Source: Alentia gelatinosa (lineage: Eukaryota > Annelida > Polychaeta > Phyllodocida > Polynoidae). Taken from it: 64,000 bases of DNA. The stretch is from NCBI GenBank assembly GCA_950022655.1, contig OX465584.1, positions 57,818,335 through 57,882,334 of the forward strand, given 5' to 3'. Numbering within the stretch: position 1 is the first letter of the stretch; every line of letters begins with the position of its first letter. The notes below the pieces were generated by a model. That model searched no databases and was not told the origin of the DNA. It saw only the letters and a program-made list of their open reading frames with translations. The position numbers were made by a program, and so were the translations under genes. This document shows, piece after piece, positions 51,941-62,286 of the stretch.

Positions 51941-52385
51941 CAACCTTTTCCCACCCTCCACGCCACTTTTTTCATGGGTTTTTTGGCGTTTTTATACACA
52001 CTGTATATTCATATATACCATTATACTTTATACATGTATATCCATATGTATTATACTATTACATATCAACATACGTAATACATTATACCTTATCACGTAT
52101 AACATATAACATATTACCATATATGTATCATATCTACCAATATGTTATCATATAACATAACATATCTTCCATATGTATCTTGTTATCTTTAAGATATTAC
52201 TATCACGTATTAATATCTTCACTCTTCGCTCATAAAATTAAAATAAATTTTATTTGCCCAACCTCTGCTTTATACTTTTGTGTTGCGGGTAAAGGGGTAA
52301 TGACTGCCCGTGGTCAAGGCCTTGGGCAGGAATTTTTCGGGGTTTTACTGTATCTACAATGTATGTCCCTACACTTCAGTTAGGG
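51941..52385. other. AT-rich spacer between the two retroelements
   Basis: 52000-52200 is nearly all A and T, with many ATAT-TACC and CATAT strings. It may include the 3' end of retrotransposon 2, but I see no repeat linking it to the 5' side. AGGG at 52382-52385 is the left target duplication of the LTR element. Confidence 0.5.
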
Positions 52386-52760
52386 TGTTACACAGTTAAG
52401 GGCGGGAATAATAAGATGGAGACTTCTCGTTGTGTTTACTTGGTTGTTATATTTCTTCTCATTGCCAACATAGGAGGTTACAGCACGTAGTATAGAATCA
52501 GGGCTTCCATCCTCGTCGGTAGCCCAAAGCAGACTGATTATATCGGTATCACTGAGGAGTGGCTCAGTGAGGACAAAGAGACACGTGAGAGACATGAGTG
52601 TCACTCATGATCACTCTTGACTATATTGTGGCCAGCTCGTGACCAACTCATGATTAAACACCATCAGTATAACTATCAACATGCACTTAATAGTACGTAG
52701 CTTACCACGATAACATCCTTTGAGTATGTATGCACTAAAATTATAGGGGACTGTGTTACA
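52386..52760 (-). repeat. 3' LTR
   Basis: 375 bp, TG...CA ends, matching 60840-61214 with 8 substitutions and no gaps by eye. An inverted CTCATGATCACTC region and GTGACCAACTCATGATT may carry promoter function, but no TATA box is certain. Confidence 0.95.
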
Positions 52761-52770
52761 CCCCTCCCTT
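52761..52770 (-). promoter_or_regulatory. Polypurine tract for plus-strand priming
   Basis: On the minus strand AAGGGAGGGG lies directly before the 3' LTR, the expected position for the primer of second-strand DNA synthesis. Confidence 0.85.
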
Positions 52771-53006
52771 ACTGGGAAGACTTTGACTTCTCAAAGTACT
52801 CACACATTATGCTGTAAAACAAAATCATAACACAGTCACCACAGTTATATATATGTCCATAACGATAATAAGGTACACAATAATAAAGTCATAGTTTACA
52901 CTGGTATATATATATATATGAAGATCTTCAAGTCAATGTCAACAGTTTTTCCTTATGCAAACACTTTTGAGTAGTCCAACTCATCAAGAGCCCTCCACAT
53001 CAACAT

Positions 53007-55202
53007 TCAAGCGCGCCGGCTCGTAACAAATGTTGTGTTTGTAGATGATGTAGGCCTAGGCTGCTCGTTCAGCACACCGGGACCCACAGGCTCTATGGCG
53101 GCAGTCGACAAAGTACCAACCTGACTTGGAGCAGTATTATGAGCAGTATTATGAGCAGTAGCATGAGCAAACGGCACAGAGTTTATCTCCTCCTCTAGGG
53201 GCACAGACGGCAGTAACCGCGGATAAAGTCGGCGATTAACAATAGGGGGAGTATGCATCTCCATATACTCCACTGAAGGGGCTCTGTTCTTTGATTTCAG
53301 TTTTAATTCAGTCTTATCACCTTCCATGGTATTCAACACCTTTCGTGTCACCAGTCTTAGTATCTTATGTCTTTTGTATAACAAGACTACAATAATGATA
53401 ACAATAATGGCAACTAAAACTGACACCATGATATAAGGAATTGCTGACGAGGACAGTCCCTTTTGGCTGTCTTCTGGCTGTCTTCAAGTATGTGGATTAA
53501 GTCTTCCATAGGACGTCCATCGATTGGACCAAGTTTACTTATTTCTAAATCTACGTTGAGAACATTAGACACTAGAGGTGTCCAAATTGGTAGCGCTGTT
53601 AAATTACGTTTGATAGGGGTTGTCACCCTGACCTCTCACATGACCTTGTACTCTGACTTCTCTTCAAAATATATTGGGAGTTCCATTTTGTCACTAATTG
53701 CTCGACATCCTGATTCTAGTACCAACACTGAGAAGGGTGGTGAAATCACTGATCGTTTTTCTAATTTCACTCCAACACATATCTTTCTGATATAGAACGG
53801 TGTATTTGTAGCAACTAACCATTTACCATCTGAAACATACCTAGCTATAGGCAGCTTCAACTTGTTGGTTACACGTACCTTACACAACTGACTGATTTTC
53901 ACCTGATCTCTCTGAAACAATGCTAAAGTGCAATACTTATGGTGGTTCATTTCATAGGTAGCTGAGGTTAAGGTGCAGAAATTTATATCACTCTTACCAC
54001 AATTGATCCTATCTTCAAGTGTAAACGCAACATACTGTCTTCCATCTGCACTGACAGCAAAATCACGAAACTCTAGTTCATACTCTGCAGTTACATTTGT
54101 CTTGGCATATGGTACTGGTAGGCTTATGGCTTCTTTCACTCGAAATTATTGTGAGACGTCTAACAGGGGTATATCTACTGTAATAACCAACTGATCTTCT
54201 AGTGCAATGGTCATTGTTTTTAAGATAGTATAATAGTACCAGGGTCTAGCCCTAGGGTCTCTGGGAAGCATAAGTCGTGGAGGTAATTCTACCTCGATTG
54301 CTTTTAAGACTTTAACCAACTCAGGGGCTGGCAATAAGGCTGGTGACAACCTTTTAGTTGCTAGCTTTGCAATTTTGTCATGTAACTATCCAACCATTGA
54401 CGTCTCAGCAGTGATTAAGTCACGCACTGCATTTATGTTAGTTTGTGTTTGGGCATGCACAACTACAAAACGTTTCATAGGCATCAACTGATTCATAACA
54501 AGATTATGCCCTGCCTTCCAAGCCTCCAATAGTTTTCCAAAACTTCCAATTATTCCATTAATAGCATTTCTGTTTTCTTCCACTTCCATTCGAGTGACAT
54601 TCACAAGGGATAAACTTTCTGAAAGTACATGTTGTATTATTCTTTGATTGCTTCTTAACCTTTCAACTTGTGTTTTTAATTGATGTGTTTTAAACAAAGA
54701 AACTCCACTAAAGACTGCTGATAATAAACCTATAAACCTCTTTTTTCTGTTCCTACCTAACTCTTGCCTATTGCCTAACCTGGACTGTTCATTCTCTGAG
54801 TGACCTACACCTCTTATCTCCCTAAAGTCTAGCCAGTTCCGATCATGCATCTTGGATAATGACTTTAATTCATGCATCTGCGATCTCATAATTTTACTGA
54901 AATGTTCCATTTTATGAGTTCCAGTAATGTTTGTTTCTGACTCCTTATTACCAACATTCCGTAAAGCAAACTTCTCAAAGTGTGATTTGGACTCTCGAGT
55001 TAAACTGTGCACTCCTTCCAATGTCTTATTTACATGCAATAGGTACGTCTCATAGGCACAAAGGTCCAACACTAATCCTACTCTCCATCTTGATCTTGTT
55101 GTATGTATTTCTGCCTTATCTCGGAAAAAGACATGCTCTATGGGTTCAGGTCGCACATCCCCTACTGCAGTCACCAGCAGCACAGCTAACACTAGCCTGA
55201 CC
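53007..55202 (-). pseudogene. Envelope-like gene, decayed
   Basis: The order is a hydrophobic N-terminal segment (signal-like), a furin-type RKKR (residues 149-152 of the first piece) followed by a hydrophobic, glycine-containing fusion-peptide-like stretch, a heptad-rich region, and a Cys-containing ectodomain. A membrane segment of about 20 residues and a cytoplasmic tail end it (53429-53007). This is the plan of baculovirus F-like envelope proteins found in some Gypsy elements. The frame is broken by UAG (54388-54386), UAA (54148-54146) and UGA (53638-53636). An 11-bp tandem duplication at 53465-53486 puts the membrane segment in another frame. The first piece has no ATG, and a pyrimidine-rich acceptor-like site ending at 55203 suggests it was expressed from a spliced RNA. 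Not functional in this copy. Confidence 0.85.
53465..53486. repeat. 11-bp tandem duplication in the env-like gene
   Basis: GGCTGTCTTCT is followed directly by GGCTGTCTTCA. An 11-bp gain shifts the frame and explains why the membrane segment is out of frame with the ectodomain. Confidence 0.9.
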
Positions 55203-55234
55203 CTACAAAGAAATAAAAATAGAAATAATAAATC

Positions 55235-56824
55235 TTAATTCCATAATGAAGTGATAGCTGCAAGGATTCCCTTTTTCTCAACTGATATTTCTTCTATTAC
55301 CTCAATACGTCTCTGCTTGCTACTACTTCTCTGACTGCTACCACCACCACTACTCTCTCTTTGTCGTTTGGCACTGGTCATGCCCTCATCCGCCAATTCC
55401 ATCCCCAATGGCGAAGCTCCTCTATCAATAACCATAGGGGTAGGTGCATCATTTACACCCCCAGGTGACACTGGCACCTGCTGAATACTTGGTGCATCCA
55501 GCACCCATCCCCTTTCCCGCAACTGTGCAAGGGGAATATCATCTTCTGAGGACCACAAGAAGGTACTTTGTGCACCTGTCCACTCCCCCTCCTGCAGTAC
55601 TGCAAGAGGTCTGTTTCCACTGTCTGAGGAATCTGATAACCTGGCCAGGGTTTGATCCTCCACAGGTACACTGCTCCTGAAGGGCTGATTAGTCCCTTCC
55701 GGTTCAGTTGAGTCTGACTCTGACACCCCTTCCCTATCTTGGAAGCCATGACCTACCAGGTCATGTCTAAGGATGTCATTGTCAGAGACAGACTCGGATG
55801 TGACATCACCAGGTGATGTCACAAGTTGTGCTCCCCGGATGGGTCTGCTACCTTCAGGCAAATCTGGCAGTTTCCACTCCAGATTCGCCTTCCGCAGGTG
55901 CAGTATATGCACCTTCTTCACAATGCCTGTCAGCTGGTTCCTGACAGCATAATTGACACTTGTCAACTTCTTTATGACTCGGAAATACGGTTCCCACTTC
56001 CGGTCAATTTTACTGGTAGGATTTGTTTTGAACACATAGACTGGGTCACCGACCTCCAAAATCGTGACCTTTGCCCTTTTATCATGATTACGTCTCATTC
56101 TCTTTTTGGCCTGCGTTGTGTTCTTTTTCACTGTAACCATAGCTAGATGGTGTCGCTCTAAGACATGCTTATGGTACTCCTCTCCCATATACTTCCGACG
56201 AGGCATCAACAAGGTATCTAAAGGTAAGTCTGGGTGGCGGCCCGTCATAAGGAAAAATGCAGACTTCCCTGTAGTCTCATGTTGGCATGTTCTCAAAGCC
56301 AATAGGGTGGAAGGGACAGCTTCATCCCATGCCCTGAGATCAACAGTATTTTTAGAGGCAATATCGTTCCATACTCGATGTAACCTTTCTAGTTTTCCAT
56401 TACCCTGCGGATGGTATGGGCTTGTCTTAATCCAGTACACCTTCAATGTGTCACATATGTATTCTACAATGGAATTGACAAATTCCTTTCCGTTATCTGA
56501 GAGTAGAACTCTTGGACAACCATGTCGGGGTATGATTTCATTCAAGACGACTGAGGCCACTGTCTCAGCCGTCTTGTCTGGTACCGGGAAGAACTCCGGC
56601 CACCCTGAATACATATCACAGAATGTCAGAAGGTAAGTATTACCTCTATGTGACTTTGGGTATGGACCACACATATCCACTGCTACTTTTTCCCAAGGCA
56701 TGTTGACTTCATCCATGTCTTGCAATGGGGCCTTATTCTTTTTCAAAGAGCGTGTACAACAAGTTACACACTCTGCCACGAATCGGGTTACATCCTTATA
56801 GATACCCGGCCAATGGTAGGCCTG
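55235..56824 (-). CDS. Integrase region of pol, separated by an in-frame UGA
   Basis: This is the continuation of the pol frame after the UGA at 56827-56825. The zinc finger is split: the His pair lies upstream, while WPGIYKD and CVTC lie here. The core domain has Asp in VAVDMCGP (residue 35 counted from Met 56779), Asp95 in SDNGKEF and Glu131 in GNGKLERL, giving the D,D-35-E signature. A GPY/F-like module follows (VGDPVYVFKTNPTSK, then YAVRNQLTG), and then a long Ser/Glu/Asp-rich tail of about 200 residues ending in a basic patch (KQRRIEVIEE). The integrase would insert element DNA. In the family the UGA position is normally an Arg-type codon before QAYHWPG, so a CGA to TGA transition is the simplest explanation. 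Confidence 0.88.
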   Translation of the reverse strand, partial: QAYHWPGIYKDVTRFVAECVTCCTRSLKKNKAPLQDMDEVNMPWEKVAVDMCGPYPKSHRGNTYLLTFCDMYSGWPEFFPVPDKTAETVASVVLNEIIPRHGCPRVLLSDNGKEFVNSIVEYICDTLKVYWIKTSPYHPQGNGKLERLHRVWNDIASKNTVDLRAWDEAVPSTLLALRTCQHETTGKSAFFLMTGRHPDLPLDTLLMPRRKYMGEEYHKHVLERHHLAMVTVKKNTTQAKKRMRRNHDKRAKVTILEVGDPVYVFKTNPTSKIDRKWEPYFRVIKKLTSVNYAVRNQLTGIVKKVHILHLRKANLEWKLPDLPEGSRPIRGAQLVTSPGDVTSESVSDNDILRHDLVGHGFQDREGVSESDSTEPEGTNQPFRSSVPVEDQTLARLSDSSDSGNRPLAVLQEGEWTGAQSTFLWSSEDDIPLAQLRERGWVLDAPSIQQVPVSPGGVNDAPTPMVIDRGASPLGMELADEGMTSAKRQRESSGGGSSQRSSSKQRRIEVIEEISVEKKGILAAITSLWN

Positions 56825-59287
56825 TCAAATTCGGTCGTAAGTTTTATCTATGCCCTGATGTCCCATGCTATCATGATTTTCCTTAAGCACTAGACTACGC
56901 ATGTGCTTTGGAATGACTAACTTTAAACCTGGGGCAGGTTCTTCAGTTACATAATAAAGTATGCCATCGAGCATGACATACTCAGCCTTTTTTGTTAGTT
57001 TTGATAAGGCTTCATCTTTTGCTTGTTCTACCTTCATGTCAACAGGTACCTGGGTACCAGAAGGTATCCACTGAGGAAGAGGATCAGGTTCACCTTGACC
57101 TGTCTCCATGTCTCCCCCCTCCTCTGCGTGAACATCAACCTTGTTGTTATTGAGAACTGATATGTTTATGGCAGCAGGGTGAGAAAGTCTACTCAGGAAA
57201 TCAGCCTGCACATTGCTTGGTCCCGAAATATACTCTATCGTGCAATCATATTCAGACAATTCCATGGCCCATTTCTGTGCTTTAATATTCTTGATCTCAG
57301 ATTTAAACAAAAATGCCAGCGGCTTATGATCAGTTCTGACTACAAAAGAGGACCCGTGCAAAAACGGTTTAAACTTCTGGATCGAATAGATGATGGCATA
57401 TGCCTCTTTCTCAATAATAGGGCATCGTGATTGCTGCTTGGACAAATTGTGGGACAAATACTGGATGGCTTTGGGTCCATCCTCATGCTCTTGCATCAAC
57501 ACACTATCAATGCATGACTGACTTGCATCAGTGTAAACCATGAAAGGCTTGCTCATGTCTGGAAAGGCAAGGACAGGCGGAGAGCTGAGCAGACGTTTCA
57601 GCTCCTCAAATGCTCTCTGACAATTGTCAGTCCAAAGAAAATCAGCACCTTTCCGTGTGAGGGCTTTCAGAGGCTCGACTACCGCTGAAAATGCTGGAAC
57701 ATAACGACGATAATAGCTAGCCATCCCGATCAGAGACCTCACATCCCGTACAGTTTGTGGTGTTGGTAAGTTGTGAATGACAGTAACCTTATCATCCTGG
57801 GGCCTTATGCCTTCAGCACTTATATCATGACCTAAAAATGAAAGGCGCTCACGAAAGAAATCACATTTCTTCCTTTTCAACTTAAGACCTGCTGCTCGTA
57901 ACCTATGAAAAACTTCCTGTAGATGAGATAAATGCTCCTTTGGACCCTTGGACCAAACAATTATATCATCCAGGTATGCAGTGGCAAAGTGTCCATCAAC
58001 GCCTTTTAAGACTTTTGACATTAACTCACTAAACACACTTGGTGCATTGCACAACCCGAAAGGCATTTTATTAAACTCATATATGCCCATGTGACATGCG
58101 AAGGCTGTTTTTGCTTTAGCATCCTCCCTCAGAGGCACTTGATGGTACCCGCTTCTTAAGTCAAGGGTAGTAAAACACTTAGCCCCACCGAGGGCAGCTA
58201 AGATATCATCAATGTGGGGAAGGGGCCAGTTGTATTTCGATGTTATACTATTTAGTCTTCTATAATCGACACAAAAACGGTGTCCGCCATCCTTTTTGCT
58301 CACTATGACCACTGGTGCCGTCCAGGGACTGCGACTTTGTGATATTGTGCCAGCAGCCAGCAATTCATCCACCTTTTCTTCAATAAATTTCCGTTTTGTC
58401 AATGGGGCACGGTATGCCTTCAAGGCTATTGGATCATGGGAACAGGTATCGATGTTCATCTCTGTGAGATGAGTACATCCCAAGTCTTTGTCACTTTCTG
58501 CAAAGAGGTCGGCATTTGCCGCTAACAACTCCTCCAAAGTTTGTGGGCAAGCATGGGTCTTAACTGATTCCTCTGTCATTTCTCCTATTTCGGCTTTTAC
58601 TTCAGTATCCTCAATTTCTATAATCTCACCTTCTTGCAGGGGTTCCAGTCTCCCAATTACATTCCCATTCCGTAAGGTGTATGTCCTTCCTGTAGTATTC
58701 ACCAAGGTTACCCCAAAAGTTTTCCTTCCCTCTATTTTATTTACTGAATTGGCCAAAAGGAGTCCTGGTTCTGATCTCAAAATTCCTTTTTCTGCAGCCA
58801 CACACATATATGTACCAGCTTCTTGACCTCTGGTCCTTGCCCGTCTAACCTTACAGAAAGTAGTAGTCTGTGGTTCTAAGGTTATTTCCTCTGCAAGTCT
58901 GACCAGCGATGCCATTTCAACATCAGACTGCATGGGGACCGTGTCATCTTTAATTCGTATGATTCCTTCTTCCGGATCAATAACCATTCCTTCTTGCGAA
59001 GTGCAGTCCCAGCCAAGGATAACAGAATGCCCGATACCCTGTGTGATTTGGAAAACATTATGAATTTCCCGGTTCCCTATTTTGAATTCCAACTCTACTT
59101 CACCCAAATTTTGAATAATTCCACCCATAGCTGTGGTCAATCTGGTTCCTGTTGATTGTGGGGTCCCTACTTCCTTCTGGTTTTTAACTTGACGGAATAC
59201 CTCAGCAGAAATCAAGGATATTTGTGCCCCAGTATCTACTAAGGCACGAGTCCGAAATCTGCCTATTTCTATCACTACAAATGACAT
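56825..59287 (-). CDS. Pol: protease, reverse transcriptase, RNase H
   Basis: 820 codons from ATG 59287, which is directly preceded by a UAA in frame. An aspartic protease comes first (LVDTGAQISLI, Asp18). After a linker, the RT starts near residue 290 with the fingers region (SPWTAPVVIVSKKDGGHRF), LDLRSGYHQ (Asp376), MPFGLCNAPSVF and YLDD (438-441). RNase H follows (MVYTDAS, the EKEAYAI Glu, VRTDHKPL and QADFLSR). The frame ends at a UGA between the HDSMGH half of the integrase zinc finger and its second half. Gag is in another frame, so expression needs frameshifting, reinitiation or splicing; the junction 59290-59494 is described separately. Confidence 0.93.
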   Translation of the reverse strand: MSFVVIEIGRFRTRALVDTGAQISLISAEVFRQVKNQKEVGTPQSTGTRLTTAMGGIIQNLGEVELEFKIGNREIHNVFQITQGIGHSVILGWDCTSQEGMVIDPEEGIIRIKDDTVPMQSDVEMASLVRLAEEITLEPQTTTFCKVRRARTRGQEAGTYMCVAAEKGILRSEPGLLLANSVNKIEGRKTFGVTLVNTTGRTYTLRNGNVIGRLEPLQEGEIIEIEDTEVKAEIGEMTEESVKTHACPQTLEELLAANADLFAESDKDLGCTHLTEMNIDTCSHDPIALKAYRAPLTKRKFIEEKVDELLAAGTISQSRSPWTAPVVIVSKKDGGHRFCVDYRRLNSITSKYNWPLPHIDDILAALGGAKCFTTLDLRSGYHQVPLREDAKAKTAFACHMGIYEFNKMPFGLCNAPSVFSELMSKVLKGVDGHFATAYLDDIIVWSKGPKEHLSHLQEVFHRLRAAGLKLKRKKCDFFRERLSFLGHDISAEGIRPQDDKVTVIHNLPTPQTVRDVRSLIGMASYYRRYVPAFSAVVEPLKALTRKGADFLWTDNCQRAFEELKRLLSSPPVLAFPDMSKPFMVYTDASQSCIDSVLMQEHEDGPKAIQYLSHNLSKQQSRCPIIEKEAYAIIYSIQKFKPFLHGSSFVVRTDHKPLAFLFKSEIKNIKAQKWAMELSEYDCTIEYISGPSNVQADFLSRLSHPAAINISVLNNNKVDVHAEEGGDMETGQGEPDPLPQWIPSGTQVPVDMKVEQAKDEALSKLTKKAEYVMLDGILYYVTEEPAPGLKLVIPKHMRSLVLKENHDSMGHQGIDKTYDRI

Positions 59288-59289
59288 TT

Positions 59290-59493
59290 ACCTGAACGGT
59301 CTTGTGGTTCTTCTCTGGTTTATCAATTTGAGACTTATCTTTTTCATCTTTTTTAGTTGTTTTTCTCAACCTACATTTACGTTTTTTCTTACCGTTACTC
59401 CTACTAGGTTGCCTATTCACACTGGAGGCATCTGAATTTACTGTGTCATTGCCGGGCTCGCTGTGGCCGAGCCCGCTTCCCCGTTTCCCGTAC
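59290..59493 (-). other. Gag-pol junction, frame unclear
   Basis: A third frame is open here and encodes a short Cys/Lys/Gly stretch (FKCKYGKRG) and then a basic segment (KKKRKCRLRKTTKKDEK) that could be the missing nucleocapsid. It is offset by one base from gag and by one more from pol. A GTAAGT donor-like motif overlaps the last gag codons. Programmed frameshift, splicing or indel damage are all possible. Confidence 0.5.
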
Positions 59494-60156
59494 TTACATT
59501 TGAACGACAGTTTGAGGATTGCCCCTCATCACCTTCTTGACAATAGCATGGTCCTTCAGACCATTGGTAAAGAAATCTATGAGCTGCAATTCGATGACAG
59601 GATTATCTAAAATCTGTCCTGGGAACGCATCCCCCGCTAAGTCAAGGATTCGTTCAGCATAGACAGTGGAGGTTTCACCTTGTTTCTGCTTCAGTCTCCG
59701 CAGGAGGCTAAGAGCATGGCCTGGATCAACAACCTCTCCAAATCGAGTGGATAATTCTTCTTTTAAGGTGTCCCAATCTACCTCCGGGTGGTCTGTACAA
59801 AAACGATGCAGAAAATCTGCCACCACCCCTTTTGAGCTTTGCATGGCAATTCTGATTTTGCAATTGTCATCCCCTTGAACTGCTTTCACATTTCTCTCTA
59901 TGTTTCGTACCCACTGTTTGTATTCTTTACATTGTCCACTGAAAGATGAAACTGAGGAGAGCACCTGACCAGTTACCATTTGATTGATTACCTTCTGTAA
60001 TTCCCCTACAACTTGTTCACCTGGTCCTGCTACTTGCCCTACTACTGCTTGTAAGTTTTGTATCAACACATTCTGATTCTGCACTTGAGCTTCTAATTGT
60101 CCTCTCTGCTCATCTAAAATCCTAACTCTTTCTTGTAAGTCATGTAATGCCTCCAT
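59494..60156 (-). CDS. Gag of the LTR retrotransposon
   Basis: 220 codons from ATG 60156. The N-terminal 60 residues form a coiled coil (LQERVRILDEQRGQLEAQVQ). Then comes a retrotransposon-gag capsid domain (YKQWVRNIERN, WDTLKEELSTRFGE, LSLLRRLKQKQGE, then VYAERI). No zinc knuckle lies inside this frame; a possible basic nucleocapsid region is in the next frame downstream. It would form the particle shell. The stop UAA overlaps a GTAAGT motif. The length is short for a complete Gypsy gag, which fits a C-terminal truncation or a normal frameshift. Confidence 0.88.
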   Translation of the reverse strand: MEALHDLQERVRILDEQRGQLEAQVQNQNVLIQNLQAVVGQVAGPGEQVVGELQKVINQMVTGQVLSSVSSFSGQCKEYKQWVRNIERNVKAVQGDDNCKIRIAMQSSKGVVADFLHRFCTDHPEVDWDTLKEELSTRFGEVVDPGHALSLLRRLKQKQGETSTVYAERILDLAGDAFPGQILDNPVIELQLIDFFTNGLKDHAIVKKVMRGNPQTVVQM

Positions 60157-60839
60157 TTTGTAGAAACTTGTGTTAACTTTTCAAACAAACCTTGAGGAAA
60201 CTCAGAGTAATAGGAATAGACTTTCTATATTGTGTAGAAATCACTATTATCCTTTCAACCAACTGTGAGGAACACAAAAGTAGTCCCACTTTAACTCTAT
60301 GTACCTATCACACTGTATACATTAAATTACTTTATACTTCAACCTCATGGCGTTCTTGTCAGCTCCAATTTAAATACAAACATATAAAACAGGTTCAGAA
60401 CACTCAATATGAAAACATATCCTCAGAATAGGGTCACCATTATTAAAAACCAAGAGGCATGGTCCCGTGCTGCTCGGAGCCTTATCTGCCTCCTAGGTAT
60501 AAAAACAAGCACACAGTGGATCCCTTTATCAGTTCATACTGGCCTGGCGTCCTCTATAGTGTATTCCTTGTTTTGCTGATTCCTCTAGTCTTATTCTCAT
60601 TGCTCATGTTGCTCACAATTTATACTGCTCATAGAAACAGGTTGGTACTCACAGTTTGGATGGGGACATCTTAGCACACAGCTTGGCAGGAGACATCTCA
60701 GCACACAGCTTGGCAGGAGACATCTCAGCAGTGTTGTGGCCCACTTCCTTCTTCTTAGTCTGCTTTCTTTCCTCCAATTTTTCTCAAGAAGAAATCCTGG
60801 TCATGGGCACCAATTATTTTACTCCCGTCTCCTTAACCA
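60157..60839 (-). promoter_or_regulatory. 5' leader of the LTR element with primer-binding-site candidates
   Basis: On the minus strand TGGTTAAGGAGACGGGAG starts directly after the 5' LTR. TGGTGCCCATGACCAGGA starts 24 nt further in. Both have the 18-nt form expected for pairing to a tRNA 3' end, and I cannot name the tRNA for either. A 27-bp unit (AGCACACAGCTTGGCAGGAG...) is repeated in tandem at 60664-60729. Confidence 0.5.
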
Positions 60840-61214
60840 TGTGACACAGTTAAGGGTGGGAATAATAAGATGGAGACTTCTCGTTGTGTTTACTTGGTTG
60901 TTATATTTCTTCTCATTGCCAACATAGGAGGTTACAGCACGAAGTATAGAATCAGGGCGTCCATCCTCGTCGGGAGCCCAAAGCAGACTGATTATATCGG
61001 TATCACTGAGGAGTGGCTCAGTGAGGACAAAGAGACACGTGAGAGACATGAGTGTCACTCATGATCACTCATGACTATATCGTGGCCAGCTCGTGACCAA
61101 CTCATGATTAAACACCATCAGTATAACTATCAACATGCACTTAATAGTACGTAGCTTACCACGATAACATCCTTTGAGTATGTATGCACTAAAGTTATAG
61201 GGGACTGTGTTACA
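60840..61214 (-). repeat. 5' LTR
   Basis: 375 bp, the partner of 52386-52760. It is followed on plus by the AGGG target duplication. Confidence 0.95.
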
Positions 61215-61218
61215 AGGG

Positions 61219-61647
61219 CTTACTTAAAAAAAGTATTTAGCACAACAGCCTGATAACAGCTAATTATGATTATTGGACGTTTAATCAACCAAAACAAAAC
61301 AAATAATTACAATTTATAGCAGTTCACATTTATACATTCCACAGATGAAGATATCACTTGTTCCTAGTTATAGAACAGCCCCCAGTTCACAAAGGGCAAG
61401 CTGGCGTCAGCGGAATCAGCATTCTTCTGCTTGGAGACTATCGTGGACTGTGTCTCATCTCAAGCGTGAAGCATGAAGCAGAAACGGCACTGAGATCGTG
61501 CAGATCCTGAGCATCAAGCTTTCATAAACTGAGGCCTGGGGATGTCTGCCAAAAAGATCTATCAGCAGATATTCTTTATGAAAACAGGTGATACTCACAC
61601 GTTGTCCAGAAATGAGGTGAAAGACATTTATCACGTTATAACTTATC
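61219..61647. other. SINE tail and unassigned sequence
   Basis: TTGGACGTTTAATCAACC with (AAAAC)n at 61258-61300 is a SINE-type tail, similar to 30345-30402. The rest is unassigned. Confidence 0.5.
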
Positions 61648-62286
61648 GGTTTTCAACAATCTTGCATGCAGCCAGGTGAGGCCTGTGAGAAACAGCGTTC
61701 TTTAAGTGCTTTTTGTGTTTTTATTTAAGGATTTTTATTTCATTCTATTGAAGTTAACAGTTCTGACAGTGCTAATTCTACTGTCTGTCTACTGTCTGGT
61801 TTTCAACAATCTTGCATGCAGCAAGGTGATGACTGTGAGAAACAGCGTTCTTTAAACAAACGAAGGACATAATCAACATACTATATGATCGCAGAGATAA
61901 ACACAAAAATATGCAAACAAAGTATCAACGTCTCCTTGAGACCTAACTGACAGATGAAAGGCATTAGGCGCAATCGTACCAAATCATCTCATCATCATCC
62001 TTTATAGCCTAGTGAACCTACTGTATTAGTAACATTATGTGTATTGTACTCTGTATAATATGTTATTATGTAAAGTAATGTGGTAAAGGAATCACTTAGT
62101 CAAGGCTAAAACTTTATTGTAACATGGGGAGGTGGTAGACCGCAACTGTTAAGTGAGTGAACTGACCCAATTAAAAAAAGAAAAAAAAGAGGTGCTTTTT
62201 GTGTATTTATTTGAGGATCTTTATTTCATTTTTGTTGAAGTTAACAGTTCTGACAGTGCTAATGCTACTGTCTGTCTACTGTCTGG
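61648..62286 (+). repeat. Tandem duplication X-Y-X-Y split by an insertion
   Basis: X is at 61648-61705 and 61798-61855 (GGTTTTCAACAATCTTGCAT...). Y is at 61706-61798 and 62192-62286 (AAGTTAACAGTTCTGACAGT). Between the second X and second Y lie 336 bp (61856-62191) ending in an A-rich tail (AAAAAAAGAAAAAAAAG). Confidence 0.85.

Larger units (their letters stand above)
52386..61214 (-). mobile_element. Gypsy-type LTR retrotransposon with envelope-like gene
   Basis: 8829 bp in minus orientation: 5' LTR (60840-61214), leader, gag, pol (protease, RT, RNase H, integrase), env-like region, polypurine tract, 3' LTR (52386-52760). AGGG at 52382-52385 and 61215-61218 is a 4-bp target duplication. The two LTRs differ at 8 of 375 positions, so the insertion is fairly young. 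Pol order and the GPY/F-like integrase tail place it with Gypsy (Metaviridae) elements. Several stops and a small duplication show this copy is no longer intact. Confidence 0.95.
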
